DNA from: Epiperipatus broadwayi
Taxonomy: Eukaryota; Onychophora; Udeonychophora; Euonychophora; Peripatidae
Length of the DNA stretch: 64,000 nt
Direction of reading: 5' to 3'
Assembly (NCBI GenBank): GCA_028023455.1
Contig: JAQFVV010000002.1
Coordinates: 33,301,725 to 33,365,724, forward strand
Part shown: one piece after another, positions 40,026 through 53,039 of the stretch
Layout: every line of letters begins with the position of its first letter
Numbering within the stretch: position 1 is the first letter of the stretch
Program-made: the position numbers and the translations under genes
The notes under the pieces: model-generated
Told to the model about the DNA's origin: nothing
Databases searched by the model: none
What the model saw: the letters and a program-made list of their open reading frames with translations, nothing else

Positions 40026-42059
40026 TGCTCTCACCCCCACCCCCCAATGGGATGGCTGTTTTCACCGACATATGTTTTCCACATTCACGTGGTATTTGAA
40101 AAAAAAAATTTTTTTTTAGCATTTCCAGTTTGGGTTTTGCAGAGGTTAAGATTTCTCATAGTGTACTATGGCTTTGGAAAGTTTGCAGATTTTTAAAAAT
40201 TTATCTCTTATCCCTGGTATGTATGGATACACTACTGTACCTATATGTATATTATAATGGGATAGAACAGAGGGATTTGATCCGGGGTGATGGAAAATAG
40301 CATCATCAATTCCACTTCAACAAGATATTTCAAATAATGAAATTTAATAAAAAGTACAAAATTTAAATAAGTTATTAAAAAAATGTTAAAGTAATGTTTA
40401 ACATCAAAAAATATATAACCAATTTTTATCTATCAAAGAGAGAGTATGACACCAAAAGATCTCTGAGAGATTAGTCAGCTAGAGATCAGTTAGTTAACTC
40501 TTTAGAGCAACTACATTTATTTTTAATTAACCATCAACCAGCATTATAAAAAAATATAAAGAAGCAATACTCAAAATAACTATCCATCATCATGAATGAT
40601 CAAAATCAAAAGAAATCAACACTCAATCTGGTGATTGGATTGGAAATGGGTCTTCTGTAGACCAGGCTAGCTATTGAGTCTTTGCCAGCTTGGACAATTA
40701 TTTAAACCTAACTTGAATGTACCAACTCAAGTGCTCATCCATTAGAATATACAACCATAAGTATCAAAACAATAATGCTGGGACATTAAAACATGCTGAT
40801 CATCATCAATGCTCTAGCCACTTACTACCATTAATGTACTGGCCAACTATATACTTAATTTTTAATTAGACTAAACTAAACTAAAATGTAATACAGGGGC
40901 TTTGAAGAATATCCTTTTCTGCACTAACCAGAATGATGATTGATCATCACTGAATGTTCCCTAAGCACTAATACATCCCCATATATTCATCCGTTATACT
41001 CAAATATAGCTCAGAGAACATAAGTTCTATTACTGTTATGTGACCAAGAGATGATGGAAACTGATATTCTAAAAACATTTAGAACCACTAGAATAATTTT
41101 CATAATTGAACACAAGTTTATTAATAAAAAAATATTAAGATCTCTCAGATTTCTGATTTTGAATAATATACAATAATAAAAGTTATCCCATTGTGATTTA
41201 CAAGATTAATATACAAATTTCAAGTTATTATATTGATTACATTACTTTTTGATAGGGTTTTATAAATGCTTATATATATATATGCATATCAGTGGAATAT
41301 ATTAATTGATTTACATAACATTTGAATTTATCAAAATAATAGAATTACATTAATTTTTATCTAAATGTGTCCTATCTATATGTACACACACATTTTATGA
41401 CTATCTCAATCATCATAAAATAATAAATGATTAAAAATTTAAGTTACTACCTTTTAATGATGCAGATATCTATTAACATATATGTGTGTGCATATGGAAA
41501 TGTATGTGCATGCTATTGTTTATACCATATCTTTTAACTTTTCAAAATAATAGAGTTATTAAAATGTACATTTTCACAATTAAATTCTTTGTTGAAATTA
41601 TATTTTAACTTTCACATATTTTTATGGTAAGTTTTATTTTGCTGTGTATAGTTTCCTTTTTTTCCACTTTAAAATAAGTACTATCAAATTATTGACAGTT
41701 GATTAATTATCAACACCTTTTAAATTAATCTAAAAGGTTTTTTTTTTTTTGATTTCTATTTTTTTTCAAAAAAGTAAAATAAAATCAGTCTTTAACTGAT
41801 TATAATGTTTTTTTAGAATTATTGAAAAATATAAATTTCGAAATGTCATTTTTGTTCTCTCAACAAATGAGCTTAAACAAAATCATTCTATATTATATAT
41901 TCATTTTTAGAATGTCATTTTTAAGGAATATGAAAATTATTTTTTTGCAAAATATATATAGCAAATCGTCTCTTTAGCAAATTATTTAATTGTTTACTTT
42001 AAGTTATTAAGTTAAAATGTCTTTTTAAGGAATATAAAAAAAATACAATTCTCTGTATA
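40026..42059. other. Intron sequence with weak repeat traces
   Basis: 40040-40190 (gggatggctgttttcacc, gaggttaagatttctcatag) is related to 9550-9660 and 11340-11460. 40640-40760 has a minus-strand stretch with loosely tRNA-like spacing but no good A or B box. No coding signal. Confidence 0.45.
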
Positions 42060-42061
42060 TA

Positions 42062-43017
42062 CATCTGGGTCTCGTTTTACGCCATAGATATGTTCCTCAG
42101 AAAACACGCGCAAACGAAATCGCGCAAAAATAGACGTAACTTACATTGAAAAAGGGGGGATACAGACTGTGATTTTTCAAAAATCGCGTAAAAGCAAAGC
42201 ACCAACGTAAAATTACTTTAAAGTTCGCGCAAAAAAAAAATAAGGAAATAAAATATGACTAATAAAAAATTTCAAATTTGAAAAAAATTGATACAAGACA
42301 AACTTTTTTTAACTATAATATTTAATTTTATTCAAAACAATATATTTTTGTGCATAATTTACATTTTTTAATACACGTTTTAATTATTATCGCTATTACC
42401 GATAAACAGGTTCGTTTGCAAACTGGTAAAAAATCAGATTCTTCACAAGAGGAAATACAACTAGTGCCAACATCACTCTCATGTTGGGTTAATGGTTTTC
42501 TGGTGACAATATAATTAGTAATTAATCTAACAACTAAAAATTAAATTCTTATTTTTGTCTTTAATTTTTTAATTTTCTATTTTTATTGTGCCCACTGCTA
42601 TTACTCATCTTTTAAAAATAAACTTGTGGACACTAAATGATTAATAATTGATTATGTTTTTTTTTAAAAAGCAAAAACAGAATGTGATTTAAAATGCAAA
42701 ATTAACATGCACAATGTTTGAACAAATTTACATTATAATCTTGTAAAATTTAATGTGGGTATACATAAAATGTGGAAATCATGATTTTAATTTCATTATT
42801 GCATAAAATCTTACTATTATAAAGCACTGAAAATATTGAAATTACTGAGATGAAAGTCGAATTCCAATAATGTGCTATTACTTTCAATATGACATAAGTG
42901 CGCAAAATTTATTATTTAGAGTAATAGCGCATTATCGGAGTTCGACTTCCGGAGAAACGTGAATCATGTAACTTCAAAATCGCATTAAATAAATCCACGT
43001 AAAAAGAGACCCAGGAG
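42062..43017. mobile_element. 956-bp non-autonomous DNA transposon with TA target sites
   Basis: Terminal inverted repeats: catctgggtctcgttttacg at the left and the complement of ctcctgggtctctttttacg at the right. They differ at only a few bases. Both ends are flanked by TA (42060-42061 and 43018-43019), the target duplication of Tc1/mariner/pogo elements. The left subterminal region has repeated cgcgcaaa/aaatcgcg motifs. An internal hairpin pairs gtcgaattccaataatg near 42857 with its diverged complement near 42930-42948. No transposase reading frame is present. Confidence 0.72.
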
Positions 43018-43732
43018 TACATTTTTTACTTTTTTAATTTTTTATTTTTACCTTTTATAATTTTACCATCTCTCCAACATTATTGGCCACTTTCTGCTAT
43101 AGTTACCAACAAACTGCAGCTAACTCTTCACAAAATATTTTAGCCAAACTTTGCAGCTAGCTATGAGTCAACTGATTCACAAAAATATTAAGACAAGAAC
43201 TGTTTTGGCCACCTGCTCAAAATATTAAAACCAGATTCTTCTGGCCAGCTCTTAACAAAAACTGCAAGTCAAACTGAACTAATCTTTTTATCCAAACCTT
43301 TTATAGACTTGGATTGAGGTGACAACAACACTAATTTAAAAACTGTGGGGTTTTTTTTCTTAGCTCTTGATTGGAAACAATTTTAATCCCTCCAAAAGCA
43401 CTTTTAATTAAAAAACTACATTTGGAAATCTTATCAAAGATTTTTTTTTTAAATAGATAATAGAAATGTAAACAAGCATTAATAATAAATTTTAATTAAA
43501 AGATTTCAAAAGTAAACCCTTCTTGTTTTTAAATTTCAAAATCAGAATAATAAATATTTATTAGACCTTTTTAAAAAATATTTATTTCATAATGAAATTC
43601 TGTTTTAAATTCAGAATTATTTAACCCTTATAGGATTATTATTCTCAGTGAATGTAGAAAATATCTACTAAAAATTTTTGTCTGTATTTATTTCTATTTT
43701 TTCTTTCAACTTTATATATGTTTGTGCACACA
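43018..43732. other. AT-rich intron sequence, nothing recognised
   Basis: No coding signal or repeat pair seen. Confidence 0.5.
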
Positions 43733-44700
43733 CTATATTATTGTGTGCCATATAACAGACCTGTTATAATATATATATATTGATATTTCTTTTTGAGTGT
43801 GCATGTTTAAAGTTTTCTTAATGATAATTGATGGATAACCATTCTTCATGAGAGTTTGTTCTATATAAGACTTTTCCAAATCTCTGGTATCTGAATTTAG
43901 TTCTTTTGCTTGTTTCCACAGAAGTGATATAACTTCAGTTTTGGTGTTTTTCATGGTTGGATGTATATGCAAACTATTTTTCTGTATATATGGTTTTTCT
44001 GTAGACTATTTTTGATTTTTCTATGAAGAACAAATAAAAATGCAAATTTAAATTTTTATTCTAATTTTATTGTGGATTCAGGCAAAAAAGAAATGTTTCT
44101 ATGTGTGATCAGAATGTTTGTGTGTTTTGTCATATGATTATATAACAAAATATTACTAGCATACCAAAAGTAGACACTAGATGGAAATGAATATTTATAG
44201 CTGAGATTTCAAGTTTTTTCAAGAAAATGTTTCTGGTCTGGAGTTACGTTGATGAACCTATAGCCATCCATTGATTTTGTTGAAAGAATTCTGTATTGTT
44301 TTGAAAATATGTTGGTATTTGCATGATGTTAAAAGTTCCATTGTACTATCAGTTGTGAGAGATGTTATGGTTTGTAGGTTATTAATCTTATTCTAATCTT
44401 TTCCCTAAAATATGCAGTGTTTCACCATGGTACATTTGTAAATAAGCTTTTTATATTAAAGCTTACCAATATGTCTTTTTTTTTTTAATTTTATTAATTT
44501 TACAAGTGCTTAGACTCTCTGACAAAGGATTGGGTTTTGTATGCCAAAGTCATAGGAAGGTTAAGAAGAAATGTTGACCACTTTCAGCATTTCTAGACAA
44601 TAATAGATCTTTGATGGAACACAGTCCTTGTGAATTTTAGGTAAACTATAAAGGTATAGAATTTTACTGAAAATTTTCCCTATGTTTTGAATGATATGTA
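43733..44700 (-). pseudogene. Penelope-like element, reverse transcriptase C-terminal part
   Basis: Minus strand. From high to low coordinate: a KFYTFIVYLKFTRTVFHQRSI-like stretch near 44650 (compare FYGLPKIHKPxxPLRPIVS), an NSFNKINGWA-type segment followed by GSST near 44260 (compare QxxGxAMGSPLSP), an STEKPYIQKNSLHIHPTMKN stretch near 43960 (compare VYRKPTHTDRYLHxxSHH), then KTEVISLLWKQAKELNSD and EQTLMKNGYPSIIIKKTL (43925-43810). The last 79 codons form one open frame. This order is the RT palm-to-thumb and linker of Penelope elements. The YxDD box is not intact and several stops occur upstream. Confidence 0.75.
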
Positions 44701-44800
44701 TTTTTCTAACCTGATAAATGTGTTAATCATCCTAGACAAACTGATCAACTCTGATTAATCTATATTAGAATGTTTACAAAAGAACTTTCTCTTATAACAT

Positions 44801-44962
44801 CACATGATCACTATTTCTTATGCTTGCGTATAACTTATTAAACAGACAAAACTCTCCATACAGTATTCCTCTGGCTTGCACTGAGTGGCAATACTGTATG
44901 GAGAGTTTTGCCTGTTTTAATAACAGTTATAAGCAAGCATAAGAAATGGTGATCATATGATA
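44801..44962. repeat. Inverted-repeat end module of the hammerhead-like family
   Basis: Arms of about 65-70 bp: tgatcactatttcttatgc, aaactctccatacagta on the left, and tactgtatggagagttttg, gcataagaaatggtgatca on the right, around a short centre (ttcctctggcttgcactgag). This is the outer and TIR-like sequence of the family without its internal part. Confidence 0.75.
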
Positions 44963-44979
44963 TTTGTTGTCTTGAAACC

Positions 44980-45376
44980 AATCCTGCCTAATAGGATAGT
45001 GGTGGCTATTGTTATTAAAGAACCAAAGAGACCAAAATGTATAGGTACTGAACTGAGTTCAGACCTATATGACTATATAAGCTAATGAGCTTGGATTGAA
45101 GATATTATTGTGTTTTCAATTTAAGACTCATAGTTTTGTAGTTAAGTAGAGATAAAAGGCGGTTGCTGGAGGGTTGCATTAGATCCTAAGATTTAGGTGC
45201 AGTGCTCTCAGATCTAAGGCTCCTCACTGATGAATGCCACAAGCTAGAAACTAGTCTGCGGATATTGGATGAGTAGGCAATAGATGGGGATTTTATGCAC
45301 AAGCCTTCTGGCAATTATTGATTACTCTGCATTGCACTGAGTGGCAATACTGTATGGAGAGTTTTGCCTGTTTTAA
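44980..45376 (+). repeat. Hammerhead-like repeat family, long copy
   Basis: aatcctgcctaataggata to gagagttttgcctgttttaa, colinear with 29711-30097. The core at 45221-45262 has TCCTCA, CTGATGA, GAAAC, TA, GTC and TGCGGA. Stem I has one mismatch relative to the 32.7 and 46.7 kb copies, and stem II is weakened. Probably inactive. Confidence 0.75.
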
Positions 45377-45789
45377 CTTTATCTCATATTAAAACACCAG
45401 ATTTAATTATACAAAACATCATTTTTTCACATTGAGATAGTTGTTTTCCAAATAGTTATAAAATTGCAAAGAAAGGAATGCTTTTAATTTTTAAATGGTA
45501 TAAAGTTTTGCCATCTTTTTATCTGTTGTGAGATGTCTTATTTTGTTATCATAATCAGTAATAACTATTATAGTTGCAGCATTGCTATTGGCAGCAAGGA
45601 GAATGTTTATATGTTTAGTTTGGGAGATTTAATAGCTTTCCTTTCTTCTTAGAAAAAGCTTGATTTGGATATTTGGTGTCTCTCAATTGTTTTTTTATTC
45701 TCCATAATTCCATTGCTTCTTGAGGCATTTTTTGAATGTCTTACTAAATGTTATAATATTTGAAATGCTGAAAAACAAAAATCATCTAT

Positions 45790-46410
45790 GAAATACCGTC
45801 AGTAAAACAAAGTGAACCATTGAAAAATGATGAAAGTAGCACAAAAGAATGTTTAAAAAGGAAAAAAAAACCCATATATCTAAAGTAGCAGACCGTGCTT
45901 GTATCAATAAACATGTTGGATTAGTAAGACTAGAATATTGGACAGAAGAAAAAAGTAAAAAGAAAAAAAAATTAATGGAGCTGCACACCGGGTAATGCCA
46001 AATAAATCTGTAAGTCAATCTACTGTGATAATTCATAATGTTTGGAAATCACTTTTTAACTTTGCCCTTAATTAAGAAAATCAGAAAGATTCTTATATAT
46101 AAGTAAATGAAATTTCTACTGACATCTTTTTGATAGAATACTCTAGTTCAGAAAGACCCTCATGGATATGTGTATAAAATTTCTACTAATTGTTTTTGAT
46201 AGAATGTCGCCTTAAATTCAATTTCCATGCCAGTATTGTCATTGGTCAGGCCAGTAACGTCTGAGAAATAGAAAAGTAATACTATTTGAAACATTATGTT
46301 ATATACTAACCTGTGTTATTATTAACAATTGAATATATGTCTGAATTTTTTTTAAAGACATTTAACAATTCAAATGCAATCATCACAAACTTTTAGACAA
46401 ACATATGTCT
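45790..46410 (+). pseudogene. Penelope-like GIY-YIG C-terminal fragment plus 3' flank
   Basis: At 45879 the + strand reads SKVADRACINKHVGLVRLEY then WTEEKSKKKK. A one-base shift in the A run leads to INGAAHRVMPNKSVSQST. This matches the distal half of the Penelope GIY-YIG domain. 46195-46410 matches 10200-10440 (catgccagtattgtcattgg, actaacctgtgtta, aaagacattta). The catalytic first half is missing. Confidence 0.7.
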
Positions 46411-46663
46411 TGAATAAATTATTTGTAATGATCATGCCACGAGTCACATGTTTATTCCATCAAGTGTTAGCACAACATGCTCAGAAAGAGATGATAGGAA
46501 AAGTAAGTACAAATAGGCTTGGTCACTTGAAAAGGAACCACATTCTATTAACAAAAAGGATTCACATGTTCCATTGTCCGAAAAATGGAATATCTAATTG
46601 CCTTATTTGCATATTGTGCCTCATTTACATATTATATCAGTTATATAAGTTTAACCACTAAAC

Positions 46664-46838
46664 ATCACATGATCACTATCTCCTCACTGATGAAGGCCAC
46701 AAGCCAGAAACTAGTCTGGGGATATTGGATGAGTAGGCATTAGATAGGGATTTTATGTACAAGCCTTCTGGCATTCATTGATTGCTCTTGTTAGCACAAG
46801 ATGGCACTACTATATGGAGAGTGTTGTTTTGTTTTGAA
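46664..46838 (+). repeat. Hammerhead-like repeat family, short copy with intact core
   Basis: Begins atcacatgatcactat, jumps directly into the core at 46681 and ends near tatggagagtgttg. The internal 200 bp of the long copies is absent. Confidence 0.75.
46681..46722 (+). ncRNA. Hammerhead-ribozyme-like motif, intact core
   Basis: TCCTCA (46681-46686), CTGATGA (46687-46693), stem II AGGC-cacaa-GCCA (46694-46706), GAAAC (46707-46711), TA, GTC (46714-46716), TGGGGA (46717-46722). Stem I is six pairs and the cleavage triplet GTC is optimal. The outer CCAA that pairs with TTGG in the 32.7-kb copy is lost. Weak points are the A-A mismatch at the base of stem II and the two-pair stem III. Confidence 0.55.
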
Positions 46839-47989
46839 TTGTTATATAAGTTTACCTGTATTGCATAACTTTATTCAGCACTGATTCTGGCAATGTTTTG
46901 CCGAAAGCTGGTTCAGTGCATTTAATTAATTTAGTTTATTAATTTATACGTTTTCATCTGAACTCTAAATTAGCGAGTGTTTTAGAATGAAATATAAAAG
47001 CTTTTAGTAAAATCAATCGCATATAAAATTGGTTATTATAAAATTCAGTGATTAAATATCTGCAGTTCTTTTATATTTATGCTTGTAAATAATCTTGATT
47101 TTAATTTTATAAATAACAGAATATAAGTGAACGACCTTTAATATCGGTTGAAGATTTTTATTTATTTTAAGAAATTAATTGTTGGGAAAAACATTTGATT
47201 AACATTTGTTTTACCAACATGTCTCCATTTCTAGAATTTTCCAAAACTTGCATTAGTGTTTAATGACTATAGGCAAAGTTTAGCACAATTTTACATCCTA
47301 CCATCTTTTTTTATTAATAAAATAAATATTGTATTATAACAGAAACAAAACATTAACAGGAATAAAATATAACAAATCAGGAAATGAATGAAACAAGATT
47401 ACATTTAGAAGCAGTTGCAATAAATTAAAATTAAGGGAACACTCGTAATTGTACAAGAAATAATACTCTTAACAGCTTTTCCAAGTTTTAAAGAAAAGAT
47501 GGAGAGCACTGACTATTGGAAGTCATTTCAAATTGTTATAAAAACAGTTTTTATCGGGAAATGTTGCATAAGAAATATGATTTGTATATAATCGATATGA
47601 TAATATAATGATCCGAATAGTGATCATCCTGAAATATAGAATGGTGTAGCATTTTTGATATTCTATACTTAAAACTTATATTCCTTCACATGCACTTCAA
47701 ATGCTCGAATAAAAAAAAACATGAGCTAGCTAAATTATTTCTGGATGCATTTATGACTGAAGCAGGACAGAGTCTGTTCAATATTTATCAATATCAAATT
47801 ACCACAATTTAATCTACAAGTGTCAAATATTTTGCTCTCACAATATTTGACAACATCCACTTTAGATAAATATATTGATGGATTACTAAACATTTATTTG
47901 GCTAGAGATTTTCATATCATATATATATTTTACAATTTTAATTAAAAAATATATCTAATTAAACACGTTTTAAAGCATATCTAAGATAT
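46839..47989. other. AT-rich intron sequence, one short hairpin
   Basis: 46878-46919 (gcactgattctggcaatg / ttgccgaaagctggttcagtgc) forms a hairpin resembling element-end stem loops. Otherwise no signal. Confidence 0.5.
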
Positions 47990-49060
47990 TACATAAGGGA
48001 AAAAAAGGGATACTCTGAGGCATCAAGTATTTTTATTTCCTTAATTCCTATTTTAGTTCACAAAATGCTTCTTGTAAAACTGCTGTAAAAAAGGTTTTGA
48101 GATATGGGATCACTCTATAATACATTCTTATCAGTGTTCATCTTCTTAGCATCATTATATAATCTAATCGCTGCTATTGCATTTTTCATGATATGACTAT
48201 GACACATTTAGATCTTGATTGACTGCTTTTACCATTGTGGAAATGATTACAGAATCAAATGGCAGCTCATATTCATTAGTTTTTTTCTATAATTTCTATT
48301 TGGTTGCAGTCCACTGTACTAAAAACACTTCTTAATCCAATTCTGGGTTGGGGGGGGGTTTGAATCCACAGTAAGCTTTAGACAAGTTGTAATTATCTTG
48401 GTAAAGATTTTATATAGAACTGATAGATGATATAGATCTGTAATTTTATAAATCTCATTTTTCTTAGATATCAATATTATCACCAAAAAAAAAAAATCAA
48501 ATCAGGGATCACATGAAGTAATTTAATAAGCTTGTGTATATATAATATCAATATTATATATAATATCAATATTATTTCTGAATTCTTTCAATCATTTGGT
48601 ACATCTTTATCCTTTAGAAATCTAGTATGTCAATTTGCCACTATTTTTTTTATTTTTTCATCTGCTTTTAAGATATCAATAATATTTCCATCATTTCATG
48701 GAGTTTTTGCCTTCTTAGATTTAATTGCTGGACCCCCCCTGAGGTCATCTTTTTTCTTATTGTTGAAGTAACTTTTTGTCCAATATCTAGATGTTTATAC
48801 TTTTTGAACTTATTCTCTTTTATATCTTTCCTTGCCAATTCACAGTTATAATGTCTATATCATTATTAATTTAGTTATATCAATTTTACAGAACTTCAGA
48901 ATTTGGTTCTTAATGGATAACTTTTAAGTACTTTCATATTCCCTTTTTTCTTCATTTATTTCTTTATTTCAGTTAAAAATTTATTGATTTGCTATATTTT
49001 TGTATTAGTTATTTTTGTTATTATTCTTAGTAAAGTATTAGTATACTATCTTATTACTAA
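47990..49060 (-). pseudogene. RTE-like LINE fragment, reverse transcriptase N-terminal region
   Basis: Minus strand, many breaks. Near 48470-48380 the reading resembles KKGDxxDxxNYRPISLLSxxYKIFTKIIT (seen as a YHLSVLYKIFTKIITT stretch). Downstream blocks down to 48000 are colinear with the fuller copy at 53.0-55.6 kb (tcacaaaatgcttcttgtaaaac versus ccacaaaatatttctcataaaat). No catalytic box. Confidence 0.6.
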
Positions 49061-49307
49061 TTTCATTTAAATTTGAACCATGTTCAAAGTCTGGTAATAT
49101 AAAATGATTAGCAAGGTGCAATGATGATAATGAGGCAAAGAATTAGTAAGATAGAGAGGAAAAGGTAAAGGATGTAGAAGGTTAGGAATATCAATAATTA
49201 ATCCTAACATTTAATAATTTTTATCTCTAATTGCTTATTACCATGTATCTTATTTCTCACTAATTGATGATCATTTCTTCTGTTGAATCTTTTAGGAACT
49301 ATTACAA

Positions 49308-49522
49308 TCACATGATCACCATTTCTTATGCTTGCTCATAACTACTAAAATTGGCAAAACTCTATACAGTAGTGCCACTTAGTGCAAGCCAGAGTAATCA
49401 ATGGATGTCAGAAGGCTTGTGCATAAAATCCCTATCTAGTGCCTACGCATCCAACATCCTCAGACTAATTTCTAACTTGTGGCTTTCATCACTGAGGAGT
49501 TATGGATCTGAGAGCACTGCAG
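49308..49522 (-). repeat. Hammerhead-like repeat family, minus copy
   Basis: Minus orientation, with outer segment at 49308-49345 (atcacatgatcaccatttc). The core has GTGATGA in place of CTGATGA and an altered stem III, so it should not cleave. Confidence 0.65.
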
Positions 49523-51741
49523 TAAATGATTGGATAAGATGTAAAAAAATTGGTAATATGTAAAAATTAAAAGAATATGGAGAGATCCTTCATAATGACT
49601 ACAGAAAAGTAGTCGAAATGTAGAAAAGATGAAAATAATGTATTTTTGATGTATGTATATGGATTCATGTGAATAAATAAAAGTTTTTAAAAAGAAAAAA
49701 GGATAATATTTTTATTGGATTTTATATATGAATGATAATAAAATACATAGAGAAGTAAATAAATTGAGGAAGAGCAAGGTATTATAATAAAATATATAGA
49801 ATGTGTCTTTGAATTATGTCTATAAGATAATAATAGCGATTTACTTTGTAATTTATAATGCATTTGTGTATGAATGCATTATTAAAAAATAATAATAATA
49901 TCTGTTTTATGAAGAAAAATTGAGGGAAAATAGAGAGATTAGTAAACCGTTTTTTTAAAAAGATCAATTTATGAAAAATAGGAAAGCTAGACTGCATAAA
50001 AGAATTTAGATAGATTGAATATCAGAAGTTTTGCTGATGGCAGGTTTGGAGGAACATATAAAATTGTTTCAGAAATGTTAATTTTCTTATAAAAGTTTTA
50101 ATTATTTTTAAAAATTATTTACAAAAGATTATTTTTATTTAATTATTTATGATTTGTATTAATTTCACTTTTACACCTAAGTTTAAAAAATGAAAACTTT
50201 TTTTTAAAATTAAAGTTCTGCCCACATAAAGTTTTAAATGAAAGATAAGACAATTTTATTTTGTTAATTCAATTACATATTTTCAAAGGCTTGTGAATAT
50301 TATCTCTGTTTTGTTCATATATATTCATTCAAAGCGGGATTTTTTTAAAAATTTATTTATTTATAGAAATAAAGCACTTTGTATTTATGTATGTTACTAA
50401 TTTGTAAGCTGTAAAATAAAGTATTTTTAATTATAAAAAGTAATTGATTATATATTTTTTATTTAATCAAACTTTTATAATACTTAATAAAACTATATCA
50501 TACAGAACATGAAATAATTTTTATAAAGAACGTATAGTTTATTTATTTATTTTTTTTTAAAGAATATATATTAAATTTCTATTTTCAAAATGCATAAATA
50601 GCAGATAGAAGAGGAAGGAAAAAAGGTTTATTGGCTAGAGAAAACAATATTTAAATTCTGAAGGACATTCATTTAGGTTTAGAATGTGCATTTAATTTTA
50701 TCCACTCCCAATCTTCCTACTTATTATAATTTTAAAAACTGTTATGATAAGATTTTTTTTTTTAGTCACTGTATGTAATATAATTCAGCTTAAATTGAAA
50801 TTCAAATAAATAATGTAATAAACACTTTCAGACAATTACAACTAGAAAATAATTTATTAAATGCTAAAAGTAAATTGTTTTTTTTAAACCGTTTTTGTGA
50901 TATTTTCATTTTTGCAAACTATTTCAAAATTATATGTAGATTGGTATGAAAAATGTAACTATTACTTTGGATAGTTTCAAAAAAAAAGGCAAAATAAACA
51001 CAGAAATATAAAGATTTTTTTTAAGAAAGAAAGTTTGAGGATAATGTGAGGGAAGAAGGCTAGAAATAATTGGGGGTTTTTGAATTTTATTTTGACATTT
51101 ATTATGGGAATTGTTTATTCACAAACTAAGAATTGAAAATGTCAAATTTTAATCTGAAAATTCAGTCTATATAATTTGAAAAATATGCAAATATTGTATA
51201 TGATTTTTTTAAAAAAAATTAAGTTCATTTTCTTTTATGTTTTTTATTTTAAATTTAGTAATGCCCAGAAATAAAGCAGGTTTGCTTCATAAATATGCCT
51301 TGTTAAAAATTTAATTTTATTACTGAATTCAACCATGCATTAATTTTCTTTTTTGTTTTCAAGCTTTTTCAATTTTAAATACACTAACTCTGTTATGGCT
51401 TTTTTTTTAAAAAAATAAATGATTAACTGCTTAATAGCGAAATAGTCTTGTGTTTAAATATTGGTTTACATTATGGAAAAAGAAAGAAAAGAGAAAAATA
51501 ATTCACAAAATAAATTTTTGCTGTTTTGTACTGTATGTAATTTATATGTATATATAAATATGGAGAATGCTAGAATGTATTGGAATGTGTATTTGCTAAG
51601 TTCTTTTAATGTCTGGAGCTAGATCCAATGTTATGTATGGAAATAAATTGTTGGAAACATTTGCTATAACTTTTCTACCTGATATATAGTGCTTTGATTT
51701 ATTGTACAGGATTATGATAAGTCAAGATTTATCACATATTT
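49523..51741. other. AT-rich intron sequence, nothing recognised
   Basis: Very AT-rich, with homopolymer runs. Short open frames lack family resemblance. Confidence 0.55.
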
Positions 51742-51920
51742 ATCACATGACCACCACTTCTTATGCTTGTGTATAACTGTTGTTAAAACAGGCAAAACAC
51801 ACTATGCATATTGATGAGTAGGCACTAGATGGGGATTTTATGCACAAGCCGTCTGGCATTCATTGATTACTCTAGCTTGCTGTGTGTGGCAATACGTATA
51901 GTGAGTTTTGCCTGTTTTAA
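51742..51920 (+). repeat. Hammerhead-like repeat family, short copy lacking the core
   Basis: Outer segment atcacatgaccaccacttc, then a 23-bp TIR-like end (ttaaaacaggcaaaacacac, tat), a jump to gatgagtaggcactagatgg, and the mirror TIR (atagtgagttttgcctg, ttttaa). The CTGANGA/GAAA core is deleted. Confidence 0.7.
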
Positions 51921-53039
51921 AATATTTAATTTTGGATTGGCTTAAAATAAATAGCAAAAGAGATGTAGAGAATTTCATATTTGCGTCAAAATTATTTGAC
52001 AGAAAAAAATTCATAAATTAGTGGTGTGTTTTTATATTTAGAATAGTTCCGTTTAACTTGAAAATTATTCTATTAAAAGCAGTATTATGTTTATGATCTG
52101 TAATTAATAAAATTCAAATTTATTTCACATAAATAATGTTTATAAAAACAGAATGAGAGACAGCAAGTGTGGAATCTTTTGCTTATAACCAAAAAAAATA
52201 CACAGAAAATGCTCTCTGGTTTGGTGCAGTTGTAGCTATAGTGACAGATTTGAGGGATAAAAGTTCATCTTTGAAGCTCTATCTGTTATGTGTGTACTCA
52301 AATATTATTGTAGGGTGAAACTTTGTACTCATGGACAGTTCATTCTGTACTATTTTCAGATTTAGAATATGAATAAACTTGTTGGTGAGTAAAATATTTA
52401 TGAATCACTTTCTGATTAGGAAAATAAAGAAAAATTTCACTTTAGTCCTTTAAATGGAACTGGTCTGATTTTTTAGGGATCCAACCTCATAGGCAAATTT
52501 TATATGATAAAAGATAATGTTCAGTTTATCCTATTGAATAGAGCTACTATAATCTCCCTATTTAGTTTTCAAGCTTCACTTGTATCAGACAAAATACATA
52601 TCGGCTGTTAATATATATTTCTATTATCTAAAACTTAAGAATTGCTATTTGTGTAGAATATTACATTGTGAAATTGCTGACCTCATTATATCAATAGTTT
52701 AATCACTATAGGAGCAATTTGTAATAATTAATATAAGTGCAAGAATTTTTTTAATTAAATAAGCTATCAGTCACATTTCAGTAAATGTCCTTGTGTGCCT
52801 AGTAATAATTATTGTACCCACGATCCCTTTTTGTCTTGGTGGATGTTTATTCAAAGAAATCTTCAAAGGTATTCATAATTAACCACAACCCTTTTTAACA
52901 ATTTTTATGATGAAATTATCAGACTATAGCTTTTAGGATAACTAATGCATGAATTCTCTGAATATTTTTGAATATTCAAATACTACATTATGTTACTTTG
53001 AACTTTTTTTTAAATATCATTTTTGATTATTATTGATTC
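51921..53039. other. AT-rich intron sequence, nothing recognised
   Basis: No coding signal or clear repeat. Confidence 0.55.

Noticed and set aside
45782-46036. 84-codon minus-strand open frame
   Set aside because: Antisense shadow of the + strand Penelope GIY-YIG fragment.
46878-46919. Hammerhead core near ctgattctggca ... tgccgaaag
   Set aside because: CTGATTC does not match CTGANGA; it is only a stem-loop.
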